Below, in pieces: positions 5,657 to 7,488 of a stretch of 7,488 nucleotides of DNA; the stretch's first letter is position 1; every line of letters starts with the position of its first letter. The notes below the pieces were generated by a model. It had not been told where the DNA came from. It did not search any database and was given only the letters and a program-made list of their open reading frames with translations. The stretch lies in NCBI GenBank assembly GCA_023388385.1, contig JAEWGK010000033.1:1-7488 (forward strand), given 5' to 3'. The position numbers were made by a program, and so were the translations under genes. The DNA is from Actinomycetes bacterium. Lineage in GTDB: Bacteria > Actinomycetota > Actinomycetes > Mycobacteriales > Mycobacteriaceae.

Positions 5657-6580
5657 CTAGAGGGGCAGGCCCGGTACGGCCGGCAGCGGGGGCAGCTCCG
5701 GGACGGCGCCCCGGGGAAGCTCCGGAAGATCCGGGATCAGCGGGGAGAACGGATTGGGCAGCGCCGGAGCGGGGTCGGCCGGGTTCTCCGGGGAGCCGCC
5801 ACCGATGCCCGGGAAGGCAGCGAGCACGTCGTCGGTGAGGGCCTGCGCGGTGCCGTAGGTCTCGGCGCCGATGACGTAGCCGTCGCCGATGGTGGCGGAG
5901 GCGTTCGCGCTGTCGCGGTCGTTGGACCAGCCGAACTTCGTGCCCTTCGCGCCCGGCAGACGCGCGGTCCCGTAGTCCTGGTGGTAGCCGTCCGCCGCCA
6001 CCGGGGCGACCGTGTACATCGCGGTGGCGATCGGCCCGTTCGGCTCGTTCTGCACGAGGGATTTGAGGAAGACCGCCATGTCGTTGACGGAGGTGCGCGA
6101 CGAGCCCCACTCGCGCGCCGCGACGGTGTCGCCGAGGCCGTAGTCGCGGGCGATGGTGGAGATGGACGTCGGGTACTTGCGGTACAGCTGCGTCGCCAGG
6201 GCGTCGTCGCTGACGCGGATCATCTGCTGCGCGACCGGGATGTCCGCGGGATCGCCGTGCTCGACGATGTACTGGCCGATGAACAGCTTGACCATGGACA
6301 GGCCCGGCATCTGCTCGTGCGGGTTCCCCGTCGTGTACACGTCACCGGAAACGAGATCAATCGCGACGATTTCCGTGCGCGCCGGGACAGCCAGGTGGCC
6401 GGCGCCGTCGAGCTTCGGCGCGGGCAGGGCTGAATGAGCCGGGGCCACGCTGCCGTCGAGCGGGTTCGCGGACGCCTCGGCCGGGACGATCACCGGCGAT
6501 AGGGCGGCGGTCAACACGGCCGCGGTGACGGCCAGGCCGGACTTGAGCGGATAACCGGCGCGGCGCTTCCTGTGCTTCAT
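5657..6580 (-). CDS. Secreted serine hydrolase, beta-lactamase/PBP-like fold
   Basis: 307-residue exported protein. A basic start (MKHRKRR) and a hydrophobic core (about 15-33) lead to a probable signal peptidase I site after AEASA (residue 38); there is no lipobox Cys. The mature part has the active-site tetrad S95-M-V-K98 in GLSMVKLFIGQY, a second motif S124-D-D in RVSDDALATQLY where classic enzymes have SxN, and K215-F-G in GTKFGW where they have KTG or KSG. This pattern suits the actinobacterial class A beta-lactamase-related group rather than a resistance beta-lactamase. The last 40 residues are Pro/Leu-rich and probably lie outside the fold. Substrate is unknown; a cell-wall peptide role is inference. 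The ATG at 6580 has a strong SD and gives a proper signal peptide; the longer frame to 6772 lacks both. Confidence 0.85.
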   Translation of the reverse strand: MKHRKRRAGYPLKSGLAVTAAVLTAALSPVIVPAEASANPLDGSVAPAHSALPAPKLDGAGHLAVPARTEIVAIDLVSGDVYTTGNPHEQMPGLSMVKLFIGQYIVEHGDPADIPVAQQMIRVSDDALATQLYRKYPTSISTIARDYGLGDTVAAREWGSSRTSVNDMAVFLKSLVQNEPNGPIATAMYTVAPVAADGYHQDYGTARLPGAKGTKFGWSNDRDSANASATIGDGYVIGAETYGTAQALTDDVLAAFPGIGGGSPENPADPAPALPNPFSPLIPDLPELPRGAVPELPPLPAVPGLPL

Positions 6581-6585
6581 CGGGA

Positions 6586-6593
6586 CCTCCCCT
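6586..6593 (-). promoter_or_regulatory. Ribosome binding site of the serine hydrolase
   Basis: Read leftward, AGGGGAGG ends 5 bases before the ATG at 6580, a near-ideal Shine-Dalgarno that fixes this start. Confidence 0.8.
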
Positions 6594-6641
6594 GGGCTGT
6601 GGCGGGCCAGCGATGGTCCCGGCAATCGATATGACCCCGTA

Positions 6642-6647
6642 ACCTTA
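6642..6647 (-). promoter_or_regulatory. Possible -10 box of the serine hydrolase promoter
   Basis: Read leftward, TAAGGT (6647-6642) fits TAnnnT and would start a transcript near 6634 with a leader of about 55 bases. No well-spaced -35 is seen. The 149-base gap behind the DoxX gene and the strong own SD make a separate promoter plausible, but co-transcription from the DoxX gene is not excluded. Confidence 0.35.
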
Positions 6648-6729
6648 GCCGCCCCTATCCCCGAAGGCCACCACAATGCACCGGGGCGTCGCAGCGGAGC
6701 CTCGCCGGGGAACGGGGCGTGAGCGCGGG

Positions 6730-7488
6730 TCAGGCGCCGGCGAACGGCAGGGAGCCGGTGGCCAGCCACCATGCGGCGACGGCGCCGGCGATGGCGAGGA
6801 CGCAGAAGAACCAGGAGCTGACCAGCGGACGGCGCGACCAGCGACGGGAGAAGTCCAGGCCGTAGCGGCCCGGGCCGGTGAACTGGAGGGCCAGGGCGCC
6901 GGCGGTGAGCAGCAGCTGGAGCTGCACCGGGCCCGACCCTTCACCGGCGACGTTCCAGCCGACGCCGCCGGAGGCTACCTCGTGCATGGCCAGGAACGCC
7001 GACAGGGTGAGCGCCAGGGCCGCGCCGAGCGGCGTCGCCAAGCCGAGGACCAGCAGGCCGCCCGCGATGACCTCGACGGTCGGCACGGCGGTGGCGAACG
7101 TGGAGGCGTAGGCGTAGTCCGCGAGCTGCCCCTGCAGCTGGCCGATGCCGCCGGAACCGCCGAAGCCGAAAAACGTCGACAGGCCGTGGAGCAGCAGCAT
7201 GCCGCCGAGGCCCAGGCGCAGCAGCAGGAGGCCGAAGTCCAGCGTGCCACGGCGCGGGTCCGGGCCGTCGTCCTCCTCGTCGGCCGGGTAGCCGTCGCCG
7301 TAGGCGTCGGCGGGGGCGCCGATGACCGTCGTCTCGGTGGACGGCTCGGCGCCGTAGCCGCCGGCGTGGATCTCCGTCGTGGCGGACTCGTCCCGGGTGG
7401 CCGCACTCGCGGCGGCACCTGCGCCCGCCGCCCCGGCGAACAGGGGCGGGGCGACGGTGGTCTCCGCGTCCGGGGACGACCCGTCCCC
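6730..7488 (-). CDS. DoxX-family membrane protein, N-terminus beyond the right edge
   Basis: 252 residues are visible up to the TGA at 6730. The frame is open to the window edge with no convincing start, so the true start lies outside. The first 80 visible residues are hydrophilic: Ala/Gly-rich, with ETTV and TTEI repeats, then a Tyr/Asp/Glu-rich stretch YGDGYPADEEDDGPDPRRG. The DoxX membrane domain follows: TM1 about 84-106 (GLLLLRLGLGGMLLLHGLS), a loop, further helices about 131-150 and 153-169, then about 187-203, the family-typical GPGRYGLD (205-212), and an added C-terminal helix (about 224-244). DoxX proteins are small four-helix membrane proteins; M. tuberculosis DoxX (Rv3005c, near ilvB1) was reported to act with SodA and SseA in oxidative-stress defence. 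Orthology to it is inferred from family and neighbourhood. Confidence 0.85.
   Translation of the reverse strand, partial: GDGSSPDAETTVAPPLFAGAAGAGAAASAATRDESATTEIHAGGYGAEPSTETTVIGAPADAYGDGYPADEEDDGPDPRRGTLDFGLLLLRLGLGGMLLLHGLSTFFGFGGSGGIGQLQGQLADYAYASTFATAVPTVEVIAGGLLVLGLATPLGAALALTLSAFLAMHEVASGGVGWNVAGEGSGPVQLQLLLTAGALALQFTGPGRYGLDFSRRWSRRPLVSSWFFCVLAIAGAVAAWWLATGSLPFAGA

Overview
The window is very GC-rich with strong G/C bias at third codon positions. Its gene order is ilvB (leftward), a MscCG-type mechanosensitive channel, a small PH-domain membrane protein, then ilvD. From memory this matches the ilvB / yggB(mscCG) / small membrane protein / ilvD order of Corynebacterium glutamicum (cg1435 to cg1432), and the proteins resemble that genus closely. 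I read it as chromosomal core DNA of a high-GC Corynebacterium or near relative. I see no mobile element, tRNA, rRNA or CRISPR.

Left part (1-803): the first 117 codons of ilvB (acetolactate synthase large subunit) run leftward off the window. Ahead of it lies a complete transcription-attenuation leader: a TTGACT/TATGGT promoter with a 17-base spacer, a 12-codon leader peptide MTQIRLLVAGAA whose ATG lies where transcription should start, a small hairpin, and a terminator hairpin ending in UUU. A 15-base palindrome fills almost the whole promoter spacer. Between this promoter and the divergent channel gene is a GC-rich stretch holding a perfect 20-base palindrome.

Middle part (804-5530): mscCG encodes a 616-residue channel with the MscS pore, a long linker, a fourth membrane segment and a Gly/Ser/Thr/Asp-rich outer tail. 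A 188-residue two-TM PH-like protein follows after a strong hairpin. ilvD (dihydroxy-acid dehydratase, 614 residues) follows with its own probable promoter and a good Shine-Dalgarno. IlvB and IlvD serve the same valine/leucine/isoleucine pathway from divergent transcription units, and an 18-base element is shared (15/18) by their upstream regions.

Right part (5531-7488): a hairpin-rich convergent gap separates ilvD from two leftward genes, a secreted serine hydrolase of the beta-lactamase/PBP-like fold with a Pro-rich tail and, upstream of it, a DoxX-family membrane protein whose N-terminus lies beyond the window edge. In Mycobacterium tuberculosis, as I recall, ilvB1 (Rv3003c), cfp6 (Rv3004, a PH-like protein) and a DoxX protein (Rv3005c) are adjacent, so this looks like a variant of an old actinobacterial neighbourhood.

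I did not find an evidently new multi-gene system. The points most worth following are regulatory: the leaderless attenuator, the palindrome inside the ilvB promoter, the element shared by ilvB and ilvD, and three ATGs sitting at the same distance behind a TAnnnT box.
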